Positions 33,806-46,200 of a DNA stretch of 64,000 nucleotides are shown piece after piece. The notes beneath the pieces are model-generated. The model saw only the letters and a program-made list of their open reading frames with translations. It was not told where the DNA came from and did not search any database. Position 1 is the stretch's first letter; each line of letters starts with the position of its first letter. This DNA is from Distichodus sexfasciatus (Eukaryota; Chordata; Actinopteri; Characiformes; Distichodontidae). The stretch is taken from assembly GCA_032718565.1 (NCBI GenBank), contig JAVGVS010000283.1, positions 213,791-277,790 of the forward strand, written 5' to 3'. A program made the translations under genes and the position numbers.

Positions 33806-34079
33806 GTTGGTGTCCAATTTTTTTACATGACTACATTGTATAAAATGTCAGGATAAATGTACAGTTTAATACTTATTTATACGATTTAAGTCGTTATTTC
33901 AAAGTCAAAGTAAACTTTGTCATCTCAGCTGTATACAAGTATATAGAGACGAGAAGATGTGGTTCCAGTTTCTACAGTGTACAAAGAAGGCACCTAGAAT
34001 ATCCATATATAAATAAACTATCAAATGTAAACTCTAAACTAGAGGTAGAATTTTAGTTACATTAGTAACATTTAGATAC

Positions 34080-34455
34080 AGTAATACAGTATCCACAGTG
34101 CAGATTTTCCTATAGTATTCTTCTGTGTTATGAAAATACAGTAAAATACTGTAGGAAAATAGCTAATATTTACAGCAGTTGGTTTCAGAGTAGATTTTTT
34201 CCTTCAGTATTTCACTGTTACAGTACAGTAAAATAAAATACTGTAAGGAAATAAATGCATGTGTACAGCAATTAGTTATCATTTTATGTTAGTGTTTAGT
34301 GTGTAAGTGTTATGAAAATACAGTAAAATACTGCACACAAATAACTAATATTTACACATTTTTATTTTCTGTGTAGATTTCTCCTACAGGAGTAAAACAA
34401 GTTAATATTTACATCAGTTGGTTTCAGAGTAGATTTGTATTGATTATTTTTATTT
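34080..34455. repeat. Imperfect tandem repeat with ACAGTAAAATACTGTA palindromes
   Basis: Units of about 100 bases sharing AAATACAGTAAAATACTG and TTTACAGCAGTTGGTTTCAG recur three or four times in the presumed tal2 5' intron. Each unit contains a palindromic CAGTAAAATACTG core. Confidence 0.7.
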
Positions 34456-34583
34456 ATTGTTTATGCATTAATGACATTTTCACTATTTTACTATTTTTGA
34501 TTATTAACCTTTTATTCGTCTATTTTTTCAGCATCTCCTAGTTGTCGTGGTGGTCTTCATCCTCCTCTTTACCCCACGTCAAC

Positions 34584-34958
34584 ATGACCCGGAAGGTGTT
34601 CACCAACACGCGGGAGCGCTGGCGCCAGCACAATGTCAATACGGCCTTCGCCGAGCTGCGCAAGCTCATCCCCACCCATCCGCCTGAGAAGAAGCTGAGC
34701 AAAAACGAGATCCTGCGCCTCGCCATGCGTTACATCAGCTTCCTGGTCACGGTGCTGGAGAAACAGGGAGGAGATGGAGGCGGTGGCGACGGTGTCAGTA
34801 AAGTGGCGACAGTTCACGCTCCCGCCGCGCTGCTCACCCTCATCACGGGCAACATGAGGAGCCTGCAGTCCGCCGAGCGAACCTGGGCCAGCGACACCGA
34901 CCTGTCCTCGCCCGGTTCCGGGTCCTGCTCCGGCAGCGATGGCGCCGAGGCCTGGTAG
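34584..34958 (+). CDS. tal2: TAL2, class II tissue-specific bHLH transcription factor
   Basis: A nuclear DNA-binding protein that pairs with E proteins on E-boxes; TAL2 is known for GABAergic neuron specification in the midbrain. The product is 124 residues in one coding exon, against 108 in human. The bHLH spans residues 1 to about 60: MTRKVFTNTRERWRQHNVNT gives the basic region and helix 1, FAELRKLIPTHPPEKKLSKN gives helix 1 and the loop, and EILRLAMRYISFLVTVLEKQ gives helix 2. This is nearly identical to mammalian TAL2. The tail is Gly/Ser-rich and diverged. An upstream in-frame ATG at 34542 exists, but family proteins start at MTRK, and the acceptor at 34531 puts the upstream ATG only a few bases into the exon. 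The codons are GC-rich, unlike the surrounding DNA, as expected for this gene. Confidence 0.96.
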   Translation: MTRKVFTNTRERWRQHNVNTAFAELRKLIPTHPPEKKLSKNEILRLAMRYISFLVTVLEKQGGDGGGGDGVSKVATVHAPAALLTLITGNMRSLQSAERTWASDTDLSSPGSGSCSGSDGAEAW

Positions 34959-34973
34959 AAGCGATTTGGGACA

Positions 34974-34979
34974 AATAAA
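34974..34979 (+). terminator. tal2 proximal polyadenylation signal
   Basis: AATAAA 15 bases after the tal2 stop. A second AATAAA at 36049-36054 would give a 3'UTR of about 1.1 kb. The proximal one is very close to the stop, so the distal one may be the main site. Confidence 0.4.
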
Positions 34980-36048
34980 AATAATTATGAATTTACGTTG
35001 ACCCTTAAAGCGGACTCTTAAAAGCCCTAAGGCCCAGCACTGGAGAAAAAATGGAGGTCTTATGCTCTGCGGGAGATTTGGCCCCGTTTTTTCACTCTGT
35101 CAATGGGTTTTACTAATGTAAAAAAAAAAAAAGAATTCAGTTGCAGATTTGGTCTCGTTATAAAAGAAAGAGAAAAATCTGGAAGAACTGAGCAGATTTG
35201 GGTTTCATTTGAGAAAACAAACAGAAAAAATCTGAAGAAAAATTCAAACTTAATTGCAGATTGGTCTCATTTTTTCAGTTTGCTGATTGGTTAATTGAAC
35301 GCTTGAATGTTTGAATGAATAAACTTTTCTCTCTACTTGACTCACAGGTGAGGTCAAAAAATCAGAAAGTAATTTTTAAACAATGTTGATCTCAGAATTT
35401 GTCTCATTTTAAGGTAAAACCGAAACAACCTGAATTTTTTTAGCCGCAGGTTTAGTTTCACGTGAGGGGAAATTGGAAAGAACACCTGTTTGCAGATCTC
35501 CTTTTTTTATGACAAACCTCTCAGAAAATATGAACAGCAAACTGAGCATTCACAAAAAAACGCTCTAGAGCCAAAAGGGCACAATTATGGTTTAGTTTTC
35601 AGTTTTTATCTAAAACCCAAGGGTTGTGGATGCGACATAATCCCCCTTTTTTAAAATTTAGAAACACTGTGCAGAGTTTGTTGACAATTGAATATTTATG
35701 CTATTTATAGATTTCCTTTTTTAATAATTAAAAAGATAAAAAAGGGCAGAATTAATGACTAAAGTCACCTACCCTCAGTGAATGTATTTATTTATTTATT
35801 TAATTTTTTTTTTAGAATTTATTTTGATTGTATTTTATTTTATCATGCAGGAATGTGTTTGTATATTTACTTGTTAATTTATTGCAAGAGTTAACGTTCC
35901 ATGTTCAGCAGACTTAAAAATGTAGCCAAAGATTATATTTATATATATATTTTGCTTCCTTGAGCATTTAGATTGTAAACATAATGTATAATGTAAGTTT
36001 GTGTCTCTTTTGGAATGTATTATTTATTGCATTAACGTTTTGTTATCG

Positions 36049-36054
36049 AATAAA
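36049..36054 (+). terminator. tal2 distal polyadenylation signal
   Basis: AATAAA after an AT-rich stretch that looks like 3'UTR (TATTTA repeats, TTTATTTATTTATTTA near 35790). A short open frame that overlaps this point has no family resemblance. Confidence 0.45.
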
Positions 36055-39000
36055 AAGTGTGAATGGAAAACTAGCGAAAGTGCCGTTAATTCTTTCAGGA
36101 GCAAGAAGGGTTTCGTTTGGCTTCGATGGTCAATCAAGAGTCTGTGTGACCGCGGCGATGACCTCTGCGATGGTCAGCTGCAACCGAGGTGTCCGTACCG
36201 ATGACCTTTACGAGGGTCTGAGTGGCCTAAAGGCAGAAAGAGAAAAGAGAGCTTAACTTGTGACCGACGGCCAGAGGTCAAACTTGGAGTCAAAAACTCC
36301 TCACTGACCAAATCTGTAATGAGAGAGAGAGAGAGAGAGAATTATTACAAAAAGTAGAAACAGAAAGTGGTAAAGGTAAAAGGAATTAACTTTAAAAACA
36401 AAAAATTAACAGAAAATTTTATAGTAGAATATTAGTTAAAATCGACTTACATTCTCAAGTCTATTTCAGCAAATATTCAATAAAATGTTCAATTGATTAT
36501 GTGATCATCATACGTTTTCAGTTACGTTAAATGGTAATGTTTAATAAAATATGCTGAAACTTGACCGGACATAAAATAACTTGCTGAATGTCAAAATCTG
36601 GGTGAAAACTGCTTAAGTGGGTTTTAAGAACACATTTCTTCTTAAGAACGGATGAGTACTCAATAATCGCTTGGACGAGATTCTGTTGCAGGACTGTTTT
36701 ACTAATCTAAGATTAAGACTAAGTTAGGATTGAGGATTGTAATAATATACACCTAAAACATCTTCATTTGATTAAAGATGTTAATTTCATTCATATAAAT
36801 TAATAACAGTGGTAACCAGAGGGGATTGTAAAAGACTGGACATTTCTACAGTTGATCCAAAGAGTAAACACTGTTTAGTAAAACACACAGATAAATGCAT
36901 ACGAAATCACCCTCATGATCCGAAAGCTAAACTAATCTGCACCGAACTTACACAGCGCTCTAAAACCTTGTTTAAACAGCAGGGTTAAATGCTGAAATCC
37001 GTCTTATCTTCGCACTAAATTTTGAGTTTGCAATTTTGTTAACGGAAGATTTAATTGGTAAGTTCAGAACCGTTTTAAGATATTTTTTAAGACGGTGGTT
37101 TGGAAGAAAAACGCTGGATGCTTCATTCTGTCCTCCAGCGTTTTTTCTAGTGTATGTAATCAGACCTTCATATTTTTAAAGCCTTATGAAGTGAGGTGTG
37201 AGTGTAGGCTGAATTAAAATCCCAGCTTGTTGATTATCAGCCCCACGCAGTGTCTTATCTGAGCCTCACACTCACACTAAATCTGATATCACAAACGGCC
37301 AGATCACCTTTATCTCTCTTTTTCACTCCGTTTAATACACACACAATCTCACACACCATCTTCCTCTTAACTCTGCCATCTTTTACAGCATCCCTTGCTT
37401 GTCATCTACAAACACTGACACACACATCTACCTTTTCCCTGTTCCACCTCTTCTTTCCTTTCTTACTATCATTTTTTCCTCACACACACACAAACACAAA
37501 CACACAAACAATCTCCCTCACTTTTCCCCTCGTTCCATCCCTCTCTGTCTCAGATGAATGAAGTGTCTCTGGCGGCGGCCGATTAGCCTGATCTCTTTAT
37601 CCGTCTAAAGCCTGTTCATTCGTACTCTGCATGTTAAAATTTCTCCACTCTCCCCCCTCCTCCTCTTGCCACTCTTTCTCTCTTTTTCTCTCTAGCTCTC
37701 AGACTCGGTCTCGTCTCCGCCGATCTGCATATCTCCTTTTGCCCCTTCACGGCATCTTTATCCCCAGAAAGAAAACGGGTGCTTGTGCGAGTGTGTATGT
37801 GTGTGAGTGTTATCAGTGTGTGACAGGGTAGCTGGCATGAGTGTGCATGAGGCAGGTGCAGTGTTCGCTGGAGGGAAGCCCATTGTTGACCGGACAGCGG
37901 CCCTCTTCCTCTGGAGCACTCCTTTTTCACGCCACACACTGGCCAATGGCACATTCTAATCTGATTAAGCAAATCTCTACTTCAAAAAGCATAGCTCTGT
38001 AACTTGGGGAAAAGAAGGAGGGGAAGAAAGAGGGGATGGAGAAGGAGAGGTAAAGGGGGGAGCGGATGGAGGGAGACGAGGAAAGACCCTTATCCCTCAC
38101 TCAGTGAGGTAACACAAAGTTCAATTTGGCCTTTTCACACAAGCGCTGTACAGCCATTTTTTGTTCTAAGGCTGTCAAAAATTGGAATTAAAATGTTTAA
38201 ATCACATATTAAAAGCAGTGCTGGATTAAAGGGAAAAAGTATTTCCATCTCTGTTCCTGATTTAAGGAAGAAAACACCCCCACAGACATACACATAAACC
38301 ATACCTGCTCTTTCTGTATCAGTTTTATTTTTCAGTTTTTTTAATATTCGACTTGTCAAAGGTTTCAACTATTAGCTAGAGTTATACAGTGAAAAATATT
38401 AGCATGTTAACACTTATATTATTTGACATGTAACATATTTAGAATTATAGTGACAAAAAGTCCACATTATGTAATTCTCTGTGTATCATGTTACTCTGTA
38501 ATTCTAGCTACTGCCAAATCTGCATATTATGTTTCAAATAACAAATATACAGTGACAAATGTGTAATTATATTTTAAAAGGTTAAAATTTATTAAGTTGA
38601 AGTCTATATTGCAAGTATACTTTATATAGTTAGTGTTATATTTTACTTGGTAAAATAATACCTTTTTTTTAATATCTAAAAACTAGGTATTCTTAATACT
38701 AGATATTGTAATTCTACTACTTCATTACTTCTTGGAACTAAATTGCCCACCTCCTTAGTTAATAAATGTACACTTTTAAGTCGTAAGCTTTGAGTACCTG
38801 AAGTTTTATTTTGTCCTGCAGATATCTTGTGGACTATACTACAAGTGAACTTATTTGTGCTTATATTTTAAATACTTTTATATTGAGAGTATACCATGAT
38901 AAGAAGTCTAGTAATAACACACTACTTCTTCGTGAAGGCAGAACATAAAAGGAACTCTCATGTAATGGTGTTTGGGAGATCTGAATCTCTGAACGTTGTC

Positions 39001-39390
39001 CAAACTTTTATTTTCTATAAAAATGAGAAGGCAACTAAGATTTCACAATGTCACCTGTAAAGTTGTAGAGCTTCATAGCAAGCCATGTTAGCGTTGTCTT
39101 GAGCTTGCTTAGACACAAAAAAGGTTTTGTGAGGTTGAGAAGCCAGTTGTGAGCTTTTTAGCTTGTTACCTCAGAAAATACGTCTTGTAAAGTTTAATAA
39201 TGTCTACTACTACTATAGGCCCTAATATTTTTTCGTGGGAAGTGAAACAAAATCTGATTATTCACAATTTTTACGCAGTTATAATGTATTTTTGACGTGA
39301 AGGCCGTTAGCCCGTCGCTATGGTTACAGCGTTGTATTATTGGATACTACCACAGCGGTGTCAAGTGTTCAGTATGGGGACTTCGTGTTA

Positions 39391-39398
39391 ATATATAT

Positions 39399-39462
<64 letters not shown>
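39391..39462. repeat. (TA)n microsatellite
   Basis: About 70 bases of TA ending in a T run. The frames through it are artefacts. Confidence 0.95.
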
Positions 39463-39469
<7 letters not shown>

Positions 39470-39901
39470 TTACTAATTTGTGTAATATTTTCCATTATAA
39501 ACTTTTAACATTAACAAGTTTAGAGGAGCCTCGTCAGCATTAAACGTCTTAGTAGTTGTTTTCAAAACGAGTCGCTAGGCACGCTTATCATATTTAGCGT
39601 AATGCTACAATGCGCTACTATACGCATATTCTTATATCCTCACCGCTAGCATTGTTAGCTTTAACCGCCGCTTCTACAACAATAAATCTATTTTAAAAAG
39701 TTCTCCAACAAAATGTTAAATAAGTGGCTGGAATTACTCTATATAGTACAGAAAGAAGGTTTCTCAAAACCTTTCAAACAAAGTTGAAAACGTCGTTCTC
39801 GTTGGTATTTCTGCGTCACAACAATGTTATGACTAGGTTTTTTGCCTATTTTTTTTGTCTTCAAAGACGCAATGGAAACTTTGCAAAACGCTAATGCTCC
39901 A

Positions 39902-39904
39902 AAA

Positions 39905-39971
<67 letters not shown>

Positions 39972-39972
39972 A
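39902..39972. repeat. (AAAT)n microsatellite
   Basis: About 17 perfect tetranucleotide units just upstream of the CTCF-like motif and the putative first exon of the spef2-like gene. Confidence 0.95.
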
Positions 39973-40020
39973 ATGGAGTTCTTCAATCTACATTGTTCTT
40001 TGTGACGGTTCCTCTCACGT

Positions 40021-40035
40021 CCGCCAGAGGGCGCC
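40021..40035 (+). promoter_or_regulatory. CTCF-like core motif
   Basis: CCGCCAGAGGGCGCC matches the vertebrate CTCF core (CCASYAGRKGGCRS) at all but one position. It lies in the intergenic gap, about 250 bases before the spef2-like start codon. Confidence 0.5.
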
Positions 40036-40275
40036 GTCGTCATGATTAATGCTGGATTGTGTTACTCGTTGACATCTTGATTGTGTTGTCACAAACTAAA
40101 GTGTTGTTCCATACAGCAGCTTAAACAAAACTGCCCTTCCAGTTCCTCATTTAACATTTTAACCAGTGTTCCAGGTAAGTTCTGTCATTCAGTAATCCCA
40201 GTCACAAATAACAGATCAGACAAGTGCTGTAGATTGGGTTCGTTTTGAGTACTCTGTGTGTTTGTATGTTAGATC

Positions 40276-43200
40276 ATGGACACTGTAATAACCTCAAGGC
40301 CTGGTGCCAAGAGGAAACTCCAGGACCTACATCTGCATGAGGAAGAAGAAGCTCAGGTGAAACTTACCTTATTATCCTACCTCCAGCACTACCATCATTG
40401 GGTCCCTGAGCAAGACCTTTAACGCCAAGTGACTCTCAGGGAGGCTGTCCCTGAAATTAAGGAATGGATGTCGCTCTGGATAAGAGCACCTGCTAAATGC
40501 TGTAAATGTAAATTTTGGCAGCACTGGTCATGGCCAAAAGTACTGGCACCCCAGCTGTTGAGCACTTGCAGCACTTCAGCCAGAAAAGTTTTCCTATTAC
40601 GAATTAGTTTGCTTTGGAACAACAAAAATACAAAGAACTGGATAAAATTATTGCCAGATACTTGTGGTACCACACTAAGCATGGAGGCAAAAAGAAGAGG
40701 GAAATCTGAGAAAGAATTGTGTAAATAGCACCCAAAAATAATGTAAGATTGCAACTGTATGGTGGATGTATAATCCCGGTAAACTTCCAAACACACACGT
40801 CAAAGAGAAGTGTCTTAGAGAAATGGAGCCATTAACAAAAGAAGAGTGTTCCAAAATTTCAGTAGAGAAGTTTTAAAAACTCATGGAACTCATGGAACTT
40901 CATAGTTCCCGTGATTTCATCATTGTTTCCAAAGGACGTGCTACTAGATGTAGAATTGAGGGTGTCATCAATTTTTTCCAGTCCACTTCTGCAGTTCTGT
41001 GCCGAACAGAATTCGTTACTTCTGGCTTTCTTAATTTAGTACCGTTGAAACTGCTTGTCTTTTCTTCCAGGGAGTTCTTCAGGATATTAACCAGTTTGAG
41101 ACGATTAGGAGGACTCAGCATCCTGAATCCTCTGAACCTTCTTTCAGGTAAAAAGTCTCACAACCTCTTTCACTAACCAAAACCAATACAGTACGCCTTG
41201 GATCTGCATATTTTTGTTTCTCTTTTAAAGCCTGCTGGCAGCAGCATTGACTTGTCACATTTTGCCGGGAGCGACATTTTTTGACTACTTTTGGAAACTA
41301 ATATTGAAGGGGTTATGTTGAGATTGGTGCCACTAGTCTAGTCTACATTATTTTTGGAATGAAAATAACTTGAGAAATTTAATTTTGAACACTTCAGTGC
41401 TTTTATCTAAATGCCATTCTTAAAGCATTTACTGGAGTATTTACTGGAGCTGCCCACTGCTCCTTCAGGGATGGGTCAAATGCAGAGGTCACATTTTGTT
41501 GTGGAGCACTGTGTGCTGTGCTGTGGTATGTTCACAACAACAAATAATCACTAGAAAATGGCCACAAGTACCCATCCAAGATTTGTTTTGTGAATGTTAC
41601 TGCCTTTTTCCATGCCGACTGTTGCCAATAAAGTGTGGAGAGCGTGTTGAACTCTGAGTATGGGTGTGTGTGTGCAAACAGCCTACCTTTAAACAAGGAG
41701 GAGGTGCCCAAGTGGAACAGTGACTGTCTGCAACGGATCCGCCAACGTGCGGAGAGGAACGCAGCTGCTCGAGAGAAACAGCGCCTACAGGCTCTTAACG
41801 TGCAGCAGCAAAAAGCTGAGGTAACACCTTCCTGACTGTCCAGGTCACTAAAGATTCAGGACGATTTAAAGACAGGAAATTAATGGAATATAGGACTTTG
41901 CACGAAAGCCTGTGCTCTTACTGCTGCCTCAGTTTGTTTATAAGTGTGTTGGATGAAGGAAAAACGCTTGGTCCTGTCTTCTCTAGGATGAATATGAGCA
42001 GGCCGACCTCTCTGCCAACTGGAGGGATCTGCATCCCGTTTTCTCTGAACTCTCCTATTTCAGGTAAAAAACGAAATAATGACAAAGACCAAATGCATTA
42101 TGGGCCAATTTCCCAGTCGAGGATTAAGCCTAGTCCTAGACTAGTTTTGAGTTTGAATGATAAATCTCCATTAATACTACAACTTAGTCCAAGACTAGGC
42201 TTAATCCATGAGAAAAAAAATCAGCCCTAATTGTCCGACTTTTACCTACAAAGTAATTCTGTTAAGCACTCTGTGTGTTTGTGTGTGTGCCCAGTGTACA
42301 GTCTATGATTGCAAAGGAGTTGGCTCACTGGAAGACCGAGCAAGTACAATGGATCAAGCAACAGCTGAAAGAAGACACAATGACTCAAGATGCTCAGGTG
42401 AAACCCTGTAGCTGGGTTTGGCACGATCTAGTTTTTCTAGGGGATGGCGTTGTCAACAGCAGTGAGGGCATTGGAGATTTCCCAGAAGGGTGGAAACAGA
42501 CACCTACCTTACCTGAATAGCTGGCATGAAATCCCTATTGTTTAATGATTTCAGTGGTAATGTACTATTTCTAGTCATTGATTTGCAACAAACTTTCCAT
42601 CCTAAGGCATGTCTTAAAGAAACCACAACCACCGTAAGCAGCTGCATGTGCTCAAATGTTGGGTGAAGTCCACTGTTCTGGCAGTAGACTCACGCTTCTC
42701 TTTAAAACGCACAAATGGAAATCTATAACTATTTTGGTGTGTGTAATTTTAGAGGTATTAAGTGGAAACAAATATTCCTTTTACAGGATGTTCTTCAGCA
42801 GATTGAACAGTTTGAGAATAACAAGATTCTTCTTCAACTTGTATCTACTGGACCAGACTCTGCCAGGTAAAAACAATCTCCAATCATGTCTCTTTTCTTA
42901 CAATTAGCTGTATCATGTTCACCTTCATCTCAGTATTCGAGGTTGGGAGTGGTAGCACCTCAGGGTTATACTTGAGACCGCTGTAGAAAGTAGATTACAT
43001 GTGTCCTTTACCTTTCAAAACTTGCTCCTTCAGTTGACAATAACTTATTCACTCAGAAACATTTCTGTGGCTGTCCTGAGTGCTTGAATCATAGAAAACT
43101 TGACTTCTTTTAGGTTGCCTACCATTCAAGCAATCAAGACTACCACAAATACCATGCCCCAAGTTTCTGTGGTCATTAAGTGGACAGAAAGATTATTTTT

Positions 43201-46200
43201 TGGATGTGCTTAAGTGTGTGTGCCTGCATCTTTAAGTACACTACCTCAAACTGAGAAGGAGGCGACTCAGTGGGCCAGTGAATATGTACGCATGATTCAG
43301 AAGCGCCTGGAGAACGAAACAAGAGCCCGAAAGGAGAGAGAGAACAGGCGCAAATGTGCTCTGATCCAGCAGCTCCAGGCTCAACAGAAGCAGGTGGTGA
43401 GTACACATTCAGCAAACCGTGTAACGCCAGTCACTCATTTCTCGGGATTGGTGAATGGCGGTCGGAATGTGTAGCTTTGCAATGCTTCAACCCCACAGGA
43501 GGTGTTGCGAGAGCAACAACTACTCGGTTGGCTGATGCGTCAGTCGCAGCAGGAGAAGCAAATCATAGAGCAGCTGATGCAGATCAGGAAGCACAAGGAT
43601 GTTGTGCATCAGAATCGGATTGACCGGGACAGAGAGCTGGAGGAACAGCGTCTCCGGGAGCTGGAGGCAGCTCGGGAGCGAGAGGAAGTAAGAACACAGT
43701 TGTCACAGGACATGAGCGTACGGTCTGTAGCATGTCTGAGTTGAGCTTTAGCGTGAACAGTCTTGCGTTTCGACGGCTTTTTGATTCATTTAGTGTGACC
43801 AAGACTTTGAAGGTGTTGAGGACAGCATAAATCTTTAACTTGTGTATTTATGCTCCAGGCTCGGCTGCGGCAGGCTCAAAAGAAACGAAAGGAAGATATT
43901 TGTAAGGAGCTAGAACTCCTCGAACAGCTGACCTTCGAGCACAATCAGGAAATATTCCGCCAATATTGCAACACCTGCTTTGAGGTTCTTGATGGGATCT
44001 TGGATCTAGCCGCCAAGGTTGAAGATTACTGTCTCCTCGTGGATAAGTGAGTTCTCAAATTTTAATTGATGTAATTTTAACTGACTTTTAAAATAGACAT
44101 ATTGTTATGATTGGGGTTTGTCACTCCTGATTTGTTTTGCCTCTCTCTCCAATACAATATTGGTGTAGTCCAATTCCGTTGAGACTGATGAAGGACCTGA
44201 AGGAGTTGTTCATTAGTGAAACGCCTGTGTATGAGCAGGAAGAGGAGGGAACAACGGCAGCAGCAGAGCTGGCCGTCAAGTTGGAAAAACTCAGCATCCT
44301 CGATGAGCAGGACTACTATGCTTACACAGTGAGAGGAAAACGTGCATTTCATCTACTCAGTAGTCCAAAAACACTTTACTACCACTGACAATGTAATGAA
44401 AATGTGCTTTGTGTTTCAGACTATGACCGGAGAGTGGGAGTGGGACCAAGAAGACAAATCTCCACCCTCCCCTAACGACATCCTTTATCTCGTCCTTTCT
44501 CGTATGTGGAACATCTTGAACCCGTCTGAATCAAGCAGACCTCTGCCCTTTTACTCACATTTCAGTCTTAGGGCCTGCGTTTTGGGCAAAATCTACTCTG
44601 GAAAGTCCACCTGCCTCGCCAGGATCAGTGAGGGTAGGAGGCGTTTCTGTGAAGCAGTCATTTTGATGAAAGTTCCAAAGCTTCATTTTGGTGTGAACAA
44701 AAAGCAGCACAATGACTATAAATTTCCTTTGACCTTTTTGTCAATCCCTCACATCTTGTACCTCTGTTGTGGTTCTCATCATTTTTGGAATTAGAAATTT
44801 GACGGTATGTGTTGTCAGTTGAATTCTCCAGTATGTAAATATTTTCATGACTGTCTGGCTTGTCTTACCCAGACCATGGCATCCACATACTCTCTACTGA
44901 AAGCCTGATCCAGAATCAGCTTGAAGAGCTTCAGGCTCCAGTAGAAATGTCTGACCAGCAGCTTGTTGAGATCTTTGTAGATGCTATCAGGTAAGAACCT
45001 GAACACTCAGCTGGGTTATCTGATGATCTGATGATATTCTGGTTGGGAACTGTAGTCTTAAATATGATTGCCGTTGTTGTGAACTCTTTGGCGTCTCCTT
45101 GGTCGTGTGGTGCAGGCAAATTCCCCCAGGCCAGGGCTGGGTTCTGGAAGGGTTCCCCAAGACCTTAACTCAGGCCCTGCTATTGGAGAAAGCCCTGAGA
45201 GGAACTGACCTCAACCAGGTTGAAAATAAGACATGGATCGAGAGGTTTAACCTTGCAGTGGACAGGGAAGACCCAGACGGCCCGTCCCCTTCCTCACCGG
45301 TGCTAAACCTGGTAGTACTGCTTGAGGTGTCCAATGAGGAAGTGCTGGAGCGAGCCATACCCCGTGAGTGTGTTATCTATGGATTTATACTCTCACCTAA
45401 GCTAGTTTAACCTGACCAATATTTTAAGCTGGATTAAATCACCCCTGGTTATAGATTATACTTTGGAGCCCTATCAATATAACAATGTACAAGATACTGA
45501 TACCAAGGACTTCAAAATATTATTTTGTAGAAACAGACCAGATTTCCACAACATTTGTTGTGCGTAATTATTTAAGAACTCAAAAACAAATCACATAATG
45601 TAACGACATAATATAACGAGTAAACATTTATTTTAATAAGTAGTTTAATAAATAAAAGTCAAGTTATAAAAATGCAAAAACACCAGTATTAGAGTTGCAG
45701 TTTGCCCTCTAGTGGACAAACAACACAATGTTAACGCTCCTATCGATAGATCCATCATTTATCTTTCTCTTTATTTTTTAAGTCACTTGTCACTTTGGGT
45801 GAATAGTTATTCGTCAGCATTTCCCAACAGACCCGGTACGAGGACAAATCCCAGACATCATCATCAGTGAGGAAGTGAGGAAGACAGACACCATCATCAG
45901 AGAGGAAGTGAGGAAGACAGACATCATCATCATCAAAGAGGAAATGACGGAGACGGAGGAACAAGCTGACGATCCTGAACAAGCCGATGATCCTGAACAA
46001 GGTGAAGTTTATGAACAAGTTGACGATCCTGAACAAGGTGAAGTTTATGAACAAGTTGACGATCCTGAACAAGGTGAAGTATATGAACAAGTTGACGATC
46101 CTGAAGAAGCGGACGTTTGTGAACAAGTGGACGTTTCTGAACAAGTGGACGTTTCTGAACAAGCGGAAGTTTGTGAACAAGCTGACATCTCTGAACAAGC

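Larger units (their letters stand above)
36060..40100. other. Gene-free region between tal2 and the spef2-like gene
   Basis: I looked here for the missing SPEF2 calponin-homology exons and found none. Contents: a GA run near 36323-36340; pyrimidine-rich sequence 37300-37700 with short CA runs; a stretch at about 37790-37990 of ordinary composition that might be regulatory; AT-rich sequence 38330-39330; then the microsatellites listed separately. Confidence 0.5.

Noticed and set aside
35984..36256. Possible extra exon after tal2
   Set aside because: The frame runs across a polyadenylation signal, shows no family resemblance and lacks paired splice sites.
38004..38297. Possible fragment of a retroelement ORF or missing SPEF2 exon
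   Set aside because: Low-complexity Lys/Arg start and no convincing match to reverse transcriptase or a CH domain.
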